From: Apostichopus parvimensis
Lineage: Eukaryota > Echinodermata > Holothuroidea > Aspidochirotida > Stichopodidae
Direction: 5' to 3'
Length of the DNA: 42,285 nucleotides
NCBI GenBank assembly: GCA_000934455.1
Contig: KN883984.1
Span: forward strand, 11,166 to 53,450
The notes below the pieces were generated by a model. It saw nothing but the letters and a program-made list of their open reading frames with translations, did not search any database and was not told the DNA's origin. The position numbers were made by a program, and so were the translations under genes. Shown one piece after another: positions 1-12,098 of this stretch. The first letter of the stretch is position 1. Each line of letters starts with the position of its first letter.

Positions 1-222
1 AGCTGTAGTTAGCAACACAATTTATCTGGCAACCTTGCAATTATACATTAAGTTAAAACAAGATATTGTACTGTTTTGATGTTCTTTGTAAGCAGTCTTG
101 CATTTTCTAACAACAAGACTGTCCCTTTAAAATCATCTATGGTTTATTTTAGGCTTGGTGTTCTACCTTTAACAATGTTATAAATACTTATCTAGCAAAA
201 TAGTTTTTTAAATCTTCTTCAG

Positions 223-452
223 ATAAAATTATCAAATGGAGCCAAGATAGGAAACACCTCAGCTGCACTATGAATAGTCAGCACTTTGCAGTTGAAGCTG
301 AGAAACCATGTCTCATTGGTCTTCACGTCCCTTTCATACCCAAGATGTTGAAGCGTGTCTGCGTCTTACCGATTGTAAACAGAGTTTCTGAATCGGGGGA
401 TCAAGTGACAATTCATCTTTGGTTTCATAATGATGACTCACTGGAACATAAA
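223..452 (+). CDS. Gene A exon: end of ZU5 and start of UPA
   Basis: The exon is open from the acceptor AG at 221-222 to the donor GTAAGT at 453. It starts with two bases of a split codon and ends in phase 0. The peptide opens KIIKWSQD and closes WFHNDDSLEHK. It aligns without large gaps to gene B exon 38589-38815, which opens GEITWTEE and closes CFCKDSDEEYK; the lengths are 230 and 227 bases. The internal ATG at 270 is a methionine within the exon, not a start codon. Confidence 0.85.
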
Positions 453-3400
453 GTAAGTAGTAGATTTTGTCAGCTCAAGTGGTATTGGATTCCAGTTATC
501 TGCCTTAATTCAAACTTAATTGATGTCAGAGTTACTTAACAATAGCAATCAGCAGTACGATGCTTAAGCAACCACAAATTTGGGAGAAATCTGCAAGGGC
601 TTATGAATATGCATTGATGGTAATGTTTAAATAAACATTAATTATAATGAAATATTGTTTCATTTCTATTTTAACAGAGCCTTATCAATGAAGAAATCTA
701 TCAGCAGAAGGGATCCATAATTCATGATCCTGTGTCTGTTCAACTCCATTCTATGATTTCAACTTTACATGTTAGCACTAACTCCAGTACATCACAGTGT
801 AACCCAAGAAAAGTGGTGAGTAATGCCTGTGAATTATTCTTTTTTATTTTATGGCAACATATACAGAAAGCAGGTTGTTCCTGTTCCACAGGTAATTTGC
901 ATTTGTTGGAAGAAAAGTTTTATGCATCTGTTGAGTGGTATGTAATAATGCTAGCATATGTTGTTATATTGTAAACTGTTGTTTATATCATACATTAATT
1001 AAAAATCAGTGTATCATATGTAATGTTGAAACTGTTTCTTTCTCAATTTGTAATGATACTCAATGAGAGTATCATTTAGTACAGTGACAGTTACCTCGCA
1101 GGTTTACATTTATACAGCTGGGTGAAGAGGGGCTGTTTAGATCAAGTGCCTTGCCCAATGTCACAGATTAAAAATCTGTGCAGGACTGGAACCTGTAATC
1201 CTTAGAACGTCAGCACATTAACTTTAACCACTTTAATGTCAACTTAAATGCTTTAAAGTCTTAAGTTTTATAAAGTAATAATTAAAGACCTTCTGATTAT
1301 TCTCTTTCAAAGGATGTTGCCATGGAAACCCTATGGTTAAAGAACAGACACAAGATAGAATTCCATCTTCAGTATAAAGGGATCAAAGATACTGTCAATC
1401 TGGAAATAGAAGCAAGATATGGGAAGTTAAGGAGGAATCTTTTCCAGCTTAGTATTCAGTTGCAGGTAACTTAATTTTGAATTAATGTAACAGTAAGAGA
1501 GATTTGAATATGAGGGGAATGTCTGATATAGGTGTTGTAACTACATAGTATGTACATGTTCTTTGCACCAACAATGTAACCTCATTAATATTAATGAGTG
1601 GGTGGAGCTTAATGGAAAATTGTCAAAAACAGCTTGTAAACACAATATCTCAACAACCACGAGTTGAATCAATGTTTTATTTGGGAGATAGATACCCCAT
1701 GATAAGTAGATTTACCCCATTGTTCTTGGTTCTCATCTCATAAATATTAATGAGTGGGCAGGGCTTAACGTAAACTTTGGTTCATACTGGTATGGTCATG
1801 TTGGTGCACAATGAGCAGATTTTCATGATGTCTCCAACTTCATGTAATTAATATTCATCAAATTGCAAGAAATGGCTTTTAAACACATGACGAGAACCAA
1901 ATGTTCCATACTTGACATATTAAGTTTGTCACACTACATTCCAACCATGTTTGTGCATATCATGAATTTTAATCAGTGAACATTAAATTCTTAATCAGAT
2001 ATCTCTGAAGTAGTATGTCTAATTAGCTTTACACATGTACTTGGATAATATGATGTAAGTATATAGATACATGCTTATGAGATCATAAAATTTGACCTCA
2101 TTAAAATCCATGTTTTTTCTGTTTTTATAGTATGTCTCAACATGATAACTCATTCCTTTATATGTTGCAGCATTAGTCAATGGACAATCCTCTTCATTTA
2201 GCTGTGCAAAGGTTCATGAATATTAACATGTAGGCTTACCACACTATGTATATGTTTAGGCATCATCTATTGAAATTTCTACTCTGTCGGTCTTAGTTGA
2301 TGAACTGAGTTTTTTTAATAAAAGTTTGAACTATAATTTTACAATGTCAGAAGAAAATCTTATGACAAGCTGTCTTCAGATCACAAATGTATAGAAAATA
2401 GTCCTAATTAGCACATCTTAAAAGTATTAGTTAAACTGCTTCTTGAGACACACTCTTAATTGATAGAGGTGAAATATGCACAAACTAATTGTCTAGGGCA
2501 ATCATAAAGCTGTCCTCTGTTTCCTCTTCACAGGTTGAAAAGTTACGACACATTGACCAAATCACATCACCATTCCAGCTCATTCTACCTGAATGTGAGT
2601 AATTAATTACTTTAGCATGTTAATGCAGCTGAAGATGTTTCATTACAATGTTGTACTCACTACCAGATTTGTAAACTAGAAAACGGTTCTTTAATATCAA
2701 GTATTGCAAATAGCTGATAGTTATAGTCCACCAGTTGACATGACAACTGCAGCCTGGACTCCTCTTTGCAAAGTGGGATCAGGTGTACAAATCTCAGATG
2801 TAAGGAATTGTAGTCAGTATGTACAATGTTGATGTAGGAAAAGTAAGTTTACATGTACACATCACATATCATAGGATTGCAGTCCTAAAGTATGTTAAGT
2901 ATTGGTGTTTGCTTTGGTTTTAAACATCAGTTTGGATACCAAAGCAACACACTTAGACTGAGTATTGATATTGTATGCAAGTCACATTGCAGTGGAAACA
3001 ACAATTACTGAAATTCAGCCACCTGCTTTAAATATGCATTCTGGGAGTTAAACCAGATTTCATTTGTAGTCTCATTGAAAGCTTTAAGGTTTATTTTGCC
3101 CCTGGGTGTAAGAAACACATCTATGTTGTCTCACATTTCTGGATATTATTTGCTTAAAACAGGATCAGTTTAATTCACTTTATGTAGAGTTGCAATTTCG
3201 TTTTCTTTCAACCTTACAGCCATCATCAAATCTTTTGATCAGCTAAAGCAGAACTTATCAGAACATCTTGATGTAGACCAATCTACCCTGCTGGCCAATA
3301 TTTTCCAACTTCCTGAAGAAGGAATTACTGATATCAAGAAGCACAAAACACCAGGAATTCTTTTGTTAGAGAAGCTGACCAAAAATTCACTGATATCTCC

Positions 3401-3521
3401 CACAAACGTCACAAAATTGGAAAATACCTTAACAGAACAAGGAAATGAAGAATGTGCAACACTTGTCAGAGATTTTAGATGGAAAAATCCAGTAGTTCAA
3501 GCAACAATGTGCCCAGAATAA
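223..3521 (+). CDS. Gene A (5'-truncated by window): ZU5 tail-UPA-DED protein, last five exons
   Basis: Five exons read in one frame: 223-452, 678-815, 1313-1465, 2534-2594 and 3220-3521, all with GT-AG junctions and matching phases (1 in, then 0, 0, 0, 1). The first visible exon begins inside a codon after TTCTTCAG, so the gene continues to the left of the window. The reading covers the end of a ZU5 domain, a UPA domain and a C-terminal DED-like domain of about 90 residues, ending at TAA 3519-3521. ZU5-UPA-death-fold modules are known in UNC5, PIDD and ankyrins, where they connect receptors or scaffolds to death-domain signalling. Exon lengths and phases match the corresponding exons of gene B, so this is a tandem paralogue. 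No AATAAA is seen soon after the stop; ATTAAA at 3662 and 3799 are weak polyadenylation candidates. Domain calls rest on sequence pattern, without a profile search. Confidence 0.85.
678..815 (+). CDS. Gene A exon: UPA, middle part
   Basis: This exon has 46 codons in phase 0 at both ends, an acceptor TTTTAACAG and a donor GTGAGT at 816. The peptide starts SLINEEIYQQKGS and ends NPRKV. It occupies the position of the 54-codon gene B exon at 39467-39628. Confidence 0.82.
1085..1235 (-). mobile_element. tRNA-derived SINE in gene A intron
   Basis: Read on minus, the stretch begins with a box-A-like segment (GTGGTTAAAGTTAATG) and a box-B-like GGTTCCAGTCC (complement of 1183-1193). It continues with GGGCAAGGCACTTGATCT and TTCACCCAGCTGTATAAATG, a body typical of deuterostome tRNA-SINEs. 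It lies in the intron 816-1312. The exact ends are not clear. Confidence 0.65.
1313..1465 (+). CDS. Gene A exon: UPA, final part
   Basis: This exon has 51 codons in phase 0 at both ends, the same length and phase as gene B exon 40401-40553. The acceptor is TCTTTCAAAG and the donor GTAACT. The peptide runs from DVAMETLWLKN to FQLSIQLQ and has the alternating beta-strand pattern expected for UPA. Confidence 0.85.
1466..2533. repeat. Gene A intron with palindrome-centred repeat monomers
   Basis: The intron holds at least two related units, each with an ACACAATATCTCAA-like start, a CCATTGTTCTTGGT-like segment and a palindrome plus GAGTGGG. The palindrome CTCATTAATATTAATGAG at 1581-1598 is perfect, and an imperfect copy lies near 1736. 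A further unit, with CTCATGAATATTTATGAG, lies near 4035. The pattern recalls the AGGTCA-bearing monomers at 34.8-36.4 kb. The rest of the intron shows nothing I recognise. Confidence 0.55.
2534..2594 (+). CDS. Gene A exon: UPA-DED linker
   Basis: A short 61-base linker exon enters in phase 0 and leaves in phase 1, with acceptor CTTCACAG and donor GTGAGT. It encodes VEKLRHIDQITSPF and a few more residues. The gene B counterpart is the 49-base exon 41282-41330 with the same phases. Confidence 0.78.
3220..3521 (+). CDS. Gene A last exon: C-terminal DED-like domain
   Basis: The exon starts in phase 1 after CCTTACAG and reads 100 codons to a TAA stop. The peptide has the helix pattern of a death effector domain: an amphipathic first helix (SFDQLKQNLSEHL), a second helix around LLANIFQLP, then TPGILLLEKLTKNSLIS followed by the helix pair NVTKLENTL and EECATLVRDF. 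DEDs mediate homotypic assembly, as in FADD and caspase-8. The charged RxDL motif near the end is not clearly conserved, so DED-like is the safer name. A broken copy of the second half of this exon lies at 4151-4300. Confidence 0.8.
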
Positions 3522-3879
3522 TCATATTGTGGGTTATTGTAGGCAAAATAACGATATGAACATATCACCAGTGGTGATGTAACCAGGAACTTGTTCACTT
3601 GAGAGGGGCAGAGGAAGTAAGCAAGTCTTTCTGTATTCTCTGTTAATTACAGTTGGAGCTTATTAAAACAGGACTATATGCTTAATTACACCTGTATGAG
3701 TAACTTATATACAATATTCTTCTTCCCTTATAACATGGTTATGTATGTAAATACTTTATGTGACTCTATACTCAATTCTTGGCTTTGATAAGAAAACAAT
3801 TAAAAGTAACCTATGTATTCATGTCAGCGTGTGTGTGTATGTTGTAAGTTTTGATTTCGATGAGAATCAGAATCAATGC

Positions 3880-4060
3880 AGTCATGATGACTTGTGTGTG
3901 TGTGTGTGTGTGTGTGGATGTTACGGCTAGATTGTAAACATGCTATCTCAACCACCACAAGTTGAGTCAATGTCATGCTGGGTAGGTAGATGCATCATGA
4001 TGTATAGATGTACCCGATTGTTTGTGGTTCCCATCTCATGAATATTTATGAGTGGGCGAG
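3880..4060 (+). repeat. (TG)n tract plus repeat monomer downstream of gene A
   Basis: A (TG)n run near 3893-3916 is followed by a unit that starts ATGCTATCTCAACCACCAC and ends in the near-palindrome CTCATGAATATTTATGAG. Units of this type also occur in gene A's third intron. Just upstream, near 3811, is AACCTATGTATTCATG followed by GTGTGTGTGT, the leader seen in other repeats of this window. Confidence 0.55.
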
Positions 4061-4150
4061 CTTTAATATAAAACTCATGAATGTGAATATTTCTTCAACC
4101 GTATGTCCGATCCGATTCAGTTCATTCTTGGTATGGTTATGAAACTACAC

Positions 4151-4300
4151 AGATGCTGATCGAAAATTTACTGATATCTTCACAAACATCCCAAAATTAG
4201 AAAAACCCCTGAAAAAGAAAGGAAACAAAGGATGTGCAAGACTTGTCAGAGATTTCAGAAGAAACAATACTGTGTTCAAGCAACAATGTGTCCAGGATAG
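4151..4300 (+). pseudogene. Frameshifted copy of gene A's last DED exon
   Basis: This segment aligns with the second half of exon 3220-3521, from LLEKLTKNSL to the stop. Long stretches are near-identical, such as TGTGCAAGACTTGTCAGAGA and TTCAAGCAACAATGTG. Relative to the gene it lacks one base after the first ATATCT and another just before TTCAAGCAAC, so no single frame spans it. No acceptor or first half of the exon is visible, and repeat sequence lies directly upstream. It is a partial duplicated exon that no longer codes. Confidence 0.8.
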
Positions 4301-6250
4301 ATTTATGATGAGGGAGTTCTGGCTTGTCAACATTTTGCTGTGAGCACTAAATTAGCAGCATCTTACGCAAACGTATTTACTCACAGATTGGAATTGGAAA
4401 TGTTATCATTAGGTCCATTCTCTTGAATAGCATCTTTCTCTCGGTCTTACCGATGTAGCTTGCAAAATAGTGTCATTTCCTTCCATTGCAATGAATAAAA
4501 AGTTGTTTCAGATGTTTCCTCCATGGAATTCAATTGTAATAAGTGGACGATACAAGTATAGGACTGCTCTAAATTCTTAATCGAGCCGCATGCGTAGAAT
4601 ATTTTACTGTAAGTCCCTCGCGCCATAACGGCAACAGAAAATAAATTTCTTTCTTTCTTTCGATTGCGACAGCTTTTTTCCATTAAACCCACCTGGTCAG
4701 AGTCCATTTAGAATAAGAAACATTGAAAGCAAGTGAAATATAAAAATGAAAATATCACCAACTGATATATCACCTTCATTTAATTGATTACTACCGGACT
4801 ACTGAACAGACAGACTGATGTACTGATTGACACAATGACTGACAGAAAGACAGGCAGACTACCAAACACAGTTACATACATACTAACACAAAATAATACC
4901 AGACTCACTCAGACTAACCACAAGACAGACAGAGACAGCTAAGTTAAGGAAATAATTGGACTTTGACATGTCACCAAATAAACACAATATAAAACAAAAC
5001 TTAAAATCCTATTATTTGGCCATTGATATCTCAGCTTGGGTTAAACATGGACCGTATCCTGAATTGGACTGCGTTGAAAAAAAATTCTGTGGTTTATTTG
5101 GCCAATCCCGAAAAGTTTTCTGGTAAAATAGCCATTGAAGTGAGGGTCCCATTAAAATTTCCACTGCCAATGTATTATAGGCCTACTCTGGATAGTTTTT
5201 ATAGGCCTAGGCTGTACTTTATAATTGGGGGGGGGGGGCACAAGGCATTGGGTGGCTAATATGTCATACATTTTGTGGAGTTTTGTGCTCCCTAGGCCCA
5301 ATGGCCGCCAGTATTAGACACCAAAATTAAATAAGTTAGGCAGGCCTAGCTGATGGTCCAGCCAAACATCTAGGTGTTAACTAAAGCTAGGCCTAGACCC
5401 TAGCCTAAGTCATTTAGGCCCATAGAATTGAACTAGGAAGAATGCTGACACAGTGCAACGCCATATGTTTGAGCAATGAAGCCTTGAAAAATGTGAGGGC
5501 GCTTTGCATTGTACGTCTTCATTTTTACCGTCATTGTGCATTCGACTTTGGAATTGAATTTGATTTTACCCGATTTTCAAAAGAGTATGTTTACTCTTCA
5601 CAACAGAGACATGTTATGGCGACCGTCCAGGGTGGTAAGTACTATACTCCTGATTTATGAACCATCTTTGACAACTTGAACAAGTGGAGTGTTTTATGCC
5701 GGTATCTGAGAGGCACATGGCAAACCTCTTTCTTGCTTGAATTATTTTAGTGCTCCACTCAAATAGTGTCATAGTTGTCCCTGGAAAATGCTGTGAAAAA
5801 GCAACCCGCCCCCATTCCCACACACCTACTTGTGTGTAATACTTTCTTATTAGTCTGTGCATGCAGTTCTCAGATTAAATTTAATATTGCAAAGTGACTA
5901 GTAGTTTATGCAGGGTAACAGATCCCACCTTAGGAAGTGAGAGTGCAAAAAGTTTGATGCATGTTTACATTCAGTCAGTCATCAATTGATCATCCTTTAA
6001 AGGATGAGATGTTAGCACGAGTAGTGGCTTCAGTATGTCGCTGTGCCTACAAAAGCTTTGTCCCGCAAACATGATTAGTGAAATAATTAGGCCTTAAAAT
6101 CATAGTTGAGTAAAGTTAGGTAAATATCCTATAAAAGTACTTTCAAGAACATACCTCGAAACTCAGATTACAGGCTTAGCTGCTTATGACCCAGTTTGCC
6201 AAATTTACAGTGTTGGGAATATGAGGCTATATAGAGACGTTTGAATGTTT

Positions 6251-6304
6251 GTACAATATGTTACAATGTGTTACAATGTGTTGCAATATGTTACAATATG
6301 TTAA
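6251..6304 (+). repeat. 10-bp minisatellite (TTACAATGTG)
   Basis: About five tandem copies of a ten-base unit, TTACAATGTG or TTACAATATG, lie in a row. One copy reads TTGCAATATG. Confidence 0.8.
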
Positions 6305-6375
6305 TAGACTGAAATTTCCTAAGCTTAAGGCTAACCTAAGGCCAAGGGCAAGAAAACGTACCCAGACATTCCAAG

Positions 6376-6396
6376 TCACACGCATTTGGCGTGTGA
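6376..6396. repeat. Perfect hairpin in a CACACGC-rich tract
   Basis: TCACACGC and GCGTGTGA form an eight-base perfect stem around the loop ATTTG. Further CACACGC copies follow to about 6450. The purpose is unknown. Confidence 0.6.
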
Positions 6397-9300
6397 CACA
6401 CGCATTTCCAGCCCTTCACACGCTCACACGCTATGTGCACTTTATCACACGCAATTCACAAACAATCTCCGAAAAACCGTGTGTGCAACCATGGAGCGAA
6501 ATCCATATAAACCTAGGTCTAAAATCAGGTTAGCGGCATAATTAAAATATTTTTGGTTTCGTCTAGCATCCACTGTTTAACCGATAAGTGTCCCTACGCA
6601 TACGCTAGCTAGAGATTGAGAAGTGCGCTTCAATTTCCGATATAAACGTTCAATTATGTTAGCAAGTGATTACTTTCATCGATTCAAGAAAAGTCTTTGT
6701 TGAGAATTGTCATGCTTGTTGAGTTCAATAATATATATATGATGATGAAATTCTCAATATAAAATTACTCAGAGAAACTGAAAAAGAATGCACCATTTTA
6801 CATCTAGGCAGTCAAAAATACGAAAATTTTTCCAAAGGGGAGGGGGAAACCCACTCCCCTTAGACCCCTCCCCCACTGCCGCTGATCACACTCATAAATT
6901 TTCCTCAATGTTGGAAAGTCTGCGTACCTAGGCCTAAGTTAGACTAAACGTATAGTATTAAATAGCTACTGATAAGCCCAGGACATCGTAACCGTCATCC
7001 CATGTTATTCTGGCAAGTGGATCTATCGTTAGGGATGCAGTTTTAAGTAAAATGAGAAGGTGATCATTTTTGTCATTAGGCTTTAGTCATATCGCATCCG
7101 AAAAGACAGCCATATAGCCGGTCTAGGGACCTAGGGTCCTAGGCTAATAATAGCCGTGTATGGCATATGTTACGTGTTTTGGATGATGATATGCCAAGGC
7201 CAAGAAATCGACCAAGCAGTTTTTAATAGACCGGATGTTACATCCTCAATGTTAGACTATATAGGCCTACATTTATTCGTTAGATTAATCGTCCATTAGG
7301 CCCCCGGTGCAAATCACCGTAAGTTAGTAAAATTTCGCTAACTAGGCGAATGTACTGTAACATGTAGTTCACTTTGTCCAATCACTCTGTCACGTCCAAA
7401 ATAGGCGTGATTCGTGATTGACAGCTAATTAGTTGTGGTTTTAGTCATCATTCATTAGATTATATTGCAGATTCATACTTGCTAGAGTTTTGTTTATAAA
7501 CATTACCCATTATAGCCTAGCTTTGGTCTACGTTAAGGGACCAAACGCCGAATTGGCTTCTTGGTGACCGAAAAAACTTCAAAAGGGTTGCAGTAACAAT
7601 TAAAGACCCCTCCATTGAATATGAACAACTGACGTTGACCTTCGCCACGCACTACAATGACATGTGTTTGTATACAAATACAGTTGTTCTAGTTAGATTC
7701 CTATGATTCGGGTGATCCTCCTTATCTACTTTGTACTTGTATTTGTTTTCTTGTGTTTCAGTTTTTCTTATTCTTATGGATATTATGTTTTTTTTTTATG
7801 AAATGCACATATTCGCCTATAGTTAGGATTGTAGGCTATCTATATCATAGTTATAGTAACAGCCAGTCTAGCCTGTTTACAGTGTTAGTGTTAGGCCTAG
7901 TCTAGCCAGGGCGGTTGGGCCAATCGCCGAACTAAACCCGCAGCAATTAACCTAATCTGAACATTATTTTTCTATGGAAATTCCTGAAAAAAATTACTCG
8001 GCCGGGTCTAATGTTGTTAGGGTATAGGCGGTAAGGTGCCAATACGTATACGGTACGTCTATTTTAACATTTTAAAGTACAAGTAAAAATTATCATATGG
8101 CACACAACACTGAAGTACAAAGTAGTAATTAATAAAACTGAGGAATGTTGACATATGATGGTCATGGATCTACGTTAAAATTTGGTAATTAGGTTTTTAA
8201 CTTCAAGTTCGGGAACTGCTGAAATAATTTTCGATAATAGCTTGCGATATGTGAATCGATGATGTGGATCATGTCCAATGGTGAACAAACGCAGGACATA
8301 AGATATGCATGGATAATTCAACACTGCAATGATTTTTTTTAAATTTAATATAGTATCAATCAATATATGATATATGAAGCTATAGTGTTAATTTGAAGGT
8401 TGGTGTTATAGTTTGGTGAATTATTTAATAAAAGGAATACATTCTGCCATATGTTCCTATCACATAAAGTTAATATAAAGCCGCACAAGTTCTATACTAG
8501 TCCGTGAAATATGCCCCCCAAGAAAAAAAAGAGGGGTGGGAGTGACAAAAAACGAAGGGAGTGGGATAGATACTTGCCGTTTTCCTTTCATATACCGTGT
8601 ATCTCTTACTCTCTTAACTATGGCACACAATGTAAATTAGTTCAATCCTAGCCTACCACGAGAGCATTCGCCCTCTTTTTTTAAAGGAAATTACGCTAAG
8701 GTGACGTAAGTGAACTTTTGTGTGTTTGTTTCTATGCTATCATTTTGATGCCTCGTTTGATAACTTAGGATACAGGTATAAGTGTGAAGCAAAGTTATAT
8801 AACAAGATCATGTATCATGCATGAAGTATATGTACGCCGTCATAATCCAAAGTAATCCAAACAAGTTTAGAGTCCAGATCCTGCCTGTGCTTCCCTTGAA
8901 TGAGAAGAAGCCTTTGTGGGCAAAGCAAATATTTGACTTGGGTTTGAACATATATTTTAGGATGAAATAAATTAATTCAAAGTGTCATCCAAAACTATTA
9001 AAGTTGCATGGGGCCATACTCAAACCGATTGAGACCCCCCCCCCCCTATTCAGATCCCTCCCTCATCACTTTACAGACATGCTTTGTGGTTTCAATGACC
9101 ATCCTTTCATCAATATGACATACTCTTAATTATATCAGTTAGTACAATGTTAACCTGATCTCAGCAATACCATATGGAATGCATTTGTAGCATATATTCA
9201 TTACAGTTACAATGGACAACATGTAGATAGACCCAGGCTTTCTGCCTATGATTTAATTTGCGTTCACGAGCGTGCGCAAGTTGTACAACAGCGCTAATTA

Positions 9301-11242
9301 TTCGCTGTTACAAGTGACAAATGAATAATTCATTTCTCAACGTGGATATTTTAGACACTTGGGACAATTTCCCAATGCTAATATCTCTCTAAGCTGTACA
9401 CCAATCTCATGCTCGCAAAGCACTGGTATGGACAGTACAAACAGTTCCCAAGATTGATCTGATCGAAACATAATATTCATACTGTTCGTACTGCTCTGAA
9501 GCGGGTCATGACACTACTGTACAGTAAAGAGAAAAATGTTTTACAACTGAAGGGATAATTCTGTAAGATCATGAATAATTCATGACTTTCCCCACTCTGT
9601 ACTACGAAAAAAATCGCTTCTCGCGTAGGGCGGTAGGGAGCATCTTTCTGCAGATCTACAGTGACATTACCTAGTAGGGGGTCGAATTGCTGGTGTGCTG
9701 GGTGATGCTAGAATTATGGGATTGAATGATTGCTTTCATATTTTTCGTGCAGCTGTAGCTGACTTTCACGGCGTTTCTGTTAATTATTTTGTGAAGCCTG
9801 TGTATGGGGCGCCGTGTGTGACAAACTTATAAACCGAATATATTGTTTATAACTTCTCATATATATTAGTTATTCCGTAATATATATAGGTCACCAGTAC
9901 CACTCATATATGTAAGGTTATGTATTACCTATTTATATTTTCCATAACATATATACAATAGTAACTGTAATCATCGTATATGATGTTTTCGCATACGGCT
10001 CTCCACATAATTTTGCCATGTACGGCGAGCGCATATATAGGTTATAACCACCCGAACAGCACGCGAATGGGCGGTGCATAATACCTAAGGCCCACTCTCG
10101 TTTTTTACATACTGACGAATACTTTAGTCATCAGTACAACCACTCAGTAACACAATTTGTCTAAGGTCCATACATTCAACTGCCATTTGAAAACACCCAA
10201 GATTATGGGAAGGTAATATTTGTATTATTTCCACCTTTAATTGATTATTGCAGCATTTCATACATGATAGCATAACTCGTGAAAACAGAATGGCCAGTGG
10301 GTCAACAATAATATACCTGAATAGTAGCCTAGTGTTATGATTGCAGTACATTCGATGCTTGTATCTGTTGCGCGAGTAGCTATAGACAGTAGACTGGAGT
10401 AACGCTATTTATCTCTATACTGAATCGGGGTAACAGTGTCGGTACATTTAATTAGAGCTTTGTGTAAATGAGGAAACAGGTGGTGTAAGTCACTGACGGA
10501 CATTGATGACAATGGGTGTAACTCGTATAAAAATGATGAATAAATCACTCAAATTTTAATTGTGACCGCGAAGACTACAATACCTAGACCATTCTTAGAT
10601 GTAGCCTAACCATATACCTAAGGATTGCAGGGAAGGAATCCCAAACCATCACAATGAACGTATATCACCAAGATCCTTGTGATGAACTTTTCCCTAAAAT
10701 ATCTAAGTCCATTATCTTGCACGGTACGGGAGTAAATTGGTTTTTAAAAGTCGCGGCATGTAGCTATTTTTGGCAAATGTGTAATGTCATTGTGCCACTT
10801 GGGATGGTGGGAGGGGGGGGGGGCGATATAATGTAATATATTGGTTTCCTGTCTCCATTTCAATGTGAATGTAAACAGTTCAATAAACAAATACCAGTAT
10901 TATGACAAATTAAAACATGCAAACGCCAGCTCATTTCCACTTAAGACTTCCTCCAGTCTTCAAATTCATATGTAAAGAAACGTTAAAAGTGTAACATCTC
11001 CCTAAAGAAGTACGGTTTCTCTTAGCTGTTGGCAGCTTTGCTCATCACGAGCATTACTCTAGCCTAACTTAAAACTACCTTTATCTGGCTTAGTAATACC
11101 TAATTACATAGTTGAAGGTCACATACTTTTACATGAAACTTTGGAAGGTACTAGCATAGTTTATACTTAAGTAGTATACTTTGCTACAAAGGACGAGGGG
11201 GGCGTTTAGACCAAATTACTAGAAAATTTGTATAGCAAGTTC

Positions 11243-12098
11243 CAGGCCTCGACAAATATTTTTAAAACTACTCGCCAACTGGCGACCGAGGCTAAAATTC
11301 TACTCGCCAAAACGTTAAATTTACTCGCCATTATTTATCACTAATTGTTTGTGTCATATAAACATATGTAGTATGGCCTAACATAGGCTATCGCCGTATA
11401 GTGTTATTTGTTTACAGCAAAAACGATCTATTCAACTTGTGGTTTGTCTAAAGTGTTGAAAACATAATACATATGAAAATATGAAACGGTGAAACATTTT
11501 AAGCATAGTTTAGGATCTGCTTTGTAAAAAGTGACCACAAATAAACAATGACATGGCTGACCATCTGTTACTTGCACTGGACATGACATCAGACTACTTT
11601 ATCAGTGTATGTGTTAGTATCGTTAACAAATTAATGCTTGGTACTGACAATTATTATTATTGTCGATTGATTACTGAGTGTCAGACTAACTGCTTTCATT
11701 GGTCAGGTCTCGAGAATTATAAATGTTTTATGACAACAACTAATCCAATACACTTCCTGTTGTTCATTTCGAGATATGAAATGTTATTTCGGTAAAAATA
11801 TGATTTCATGTTTGAGTTCCCTTGAAAGTTCAGTTCGTATCACTACACTTCGCACAAAGTCCCTGCATCTGAAAAATCTCCGTGTTGTAACAGTGCACTT
11901 GATAATACTATTGTGATATGTTACATTAGGCAATAGGCCTTTCTTGATTGGCTCACATGTTAATAGTAAGCCTAACGTAAAAAGGCAGTGAGCGAATAAG
12001 CCACTCGCCAAAATGTCGATCGTGATGCATTTATTGCTCGCCAGTCGCAATATTCTAGTCGCCATTGGCGAGTTGGCGACCGTATTTGTCGAGGCCTG
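11243..12098. mobile_element. hAT-like non-autonomous DNA transposon (MITE)
   Basis: The ends carry perfect 16-bp inverted repeats, CAGGCCTCGACAAATA at 11243-11258 and its complement at 12083-12098. The flanks ATAGCAAGTTC (11232-11242) and ATAGCAACCTTC (12099-12110) are nearly the same and look like a mutated target duplication, though longer than the usual 8 bp of hAT. Both subterminal regions are rich in CTCGCCA and GGCGA motifs able to fold. The CAG terminus fits hAT. The interior has no transposase frame, so it would depend on a partner for movement. Confidence 0.7.

Larger units (their letters stand above)
4331..11242. other. Intergenic stretch without recognised genes
   Basis: Open frames here are short and show no family pattern or credible exon chain. 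Visible features are a CAGA-rich low-complexity tract (about 4800-4938), G and C homopolymers (5227, 9040, 10809), many TAGGCCTA-like motifs (5170-5420, 7120-7270, 7860-7920), AT-rich palindromes near 9320 and 9570, and a G/C-rich repeat at 6830-6885 of a type seen again at 19.2 kb. A possible small first exon (ATG 5611 or 5616, donor GTAAGT at 5635) cannot be joined to anything here. Confidence 0.5.

Noticed and set aside
4145..4333. Minus-strand frame of 62 residues
   Set aside because: It is the antisense shadow of the broken DED exon copy.
5611..5634. Short first-exon candidate with donor GTAAGT
   Set aside because: It ends in phase 0 or 1, not the phase 2 needed by the propeller exon, and no other exon joins it.
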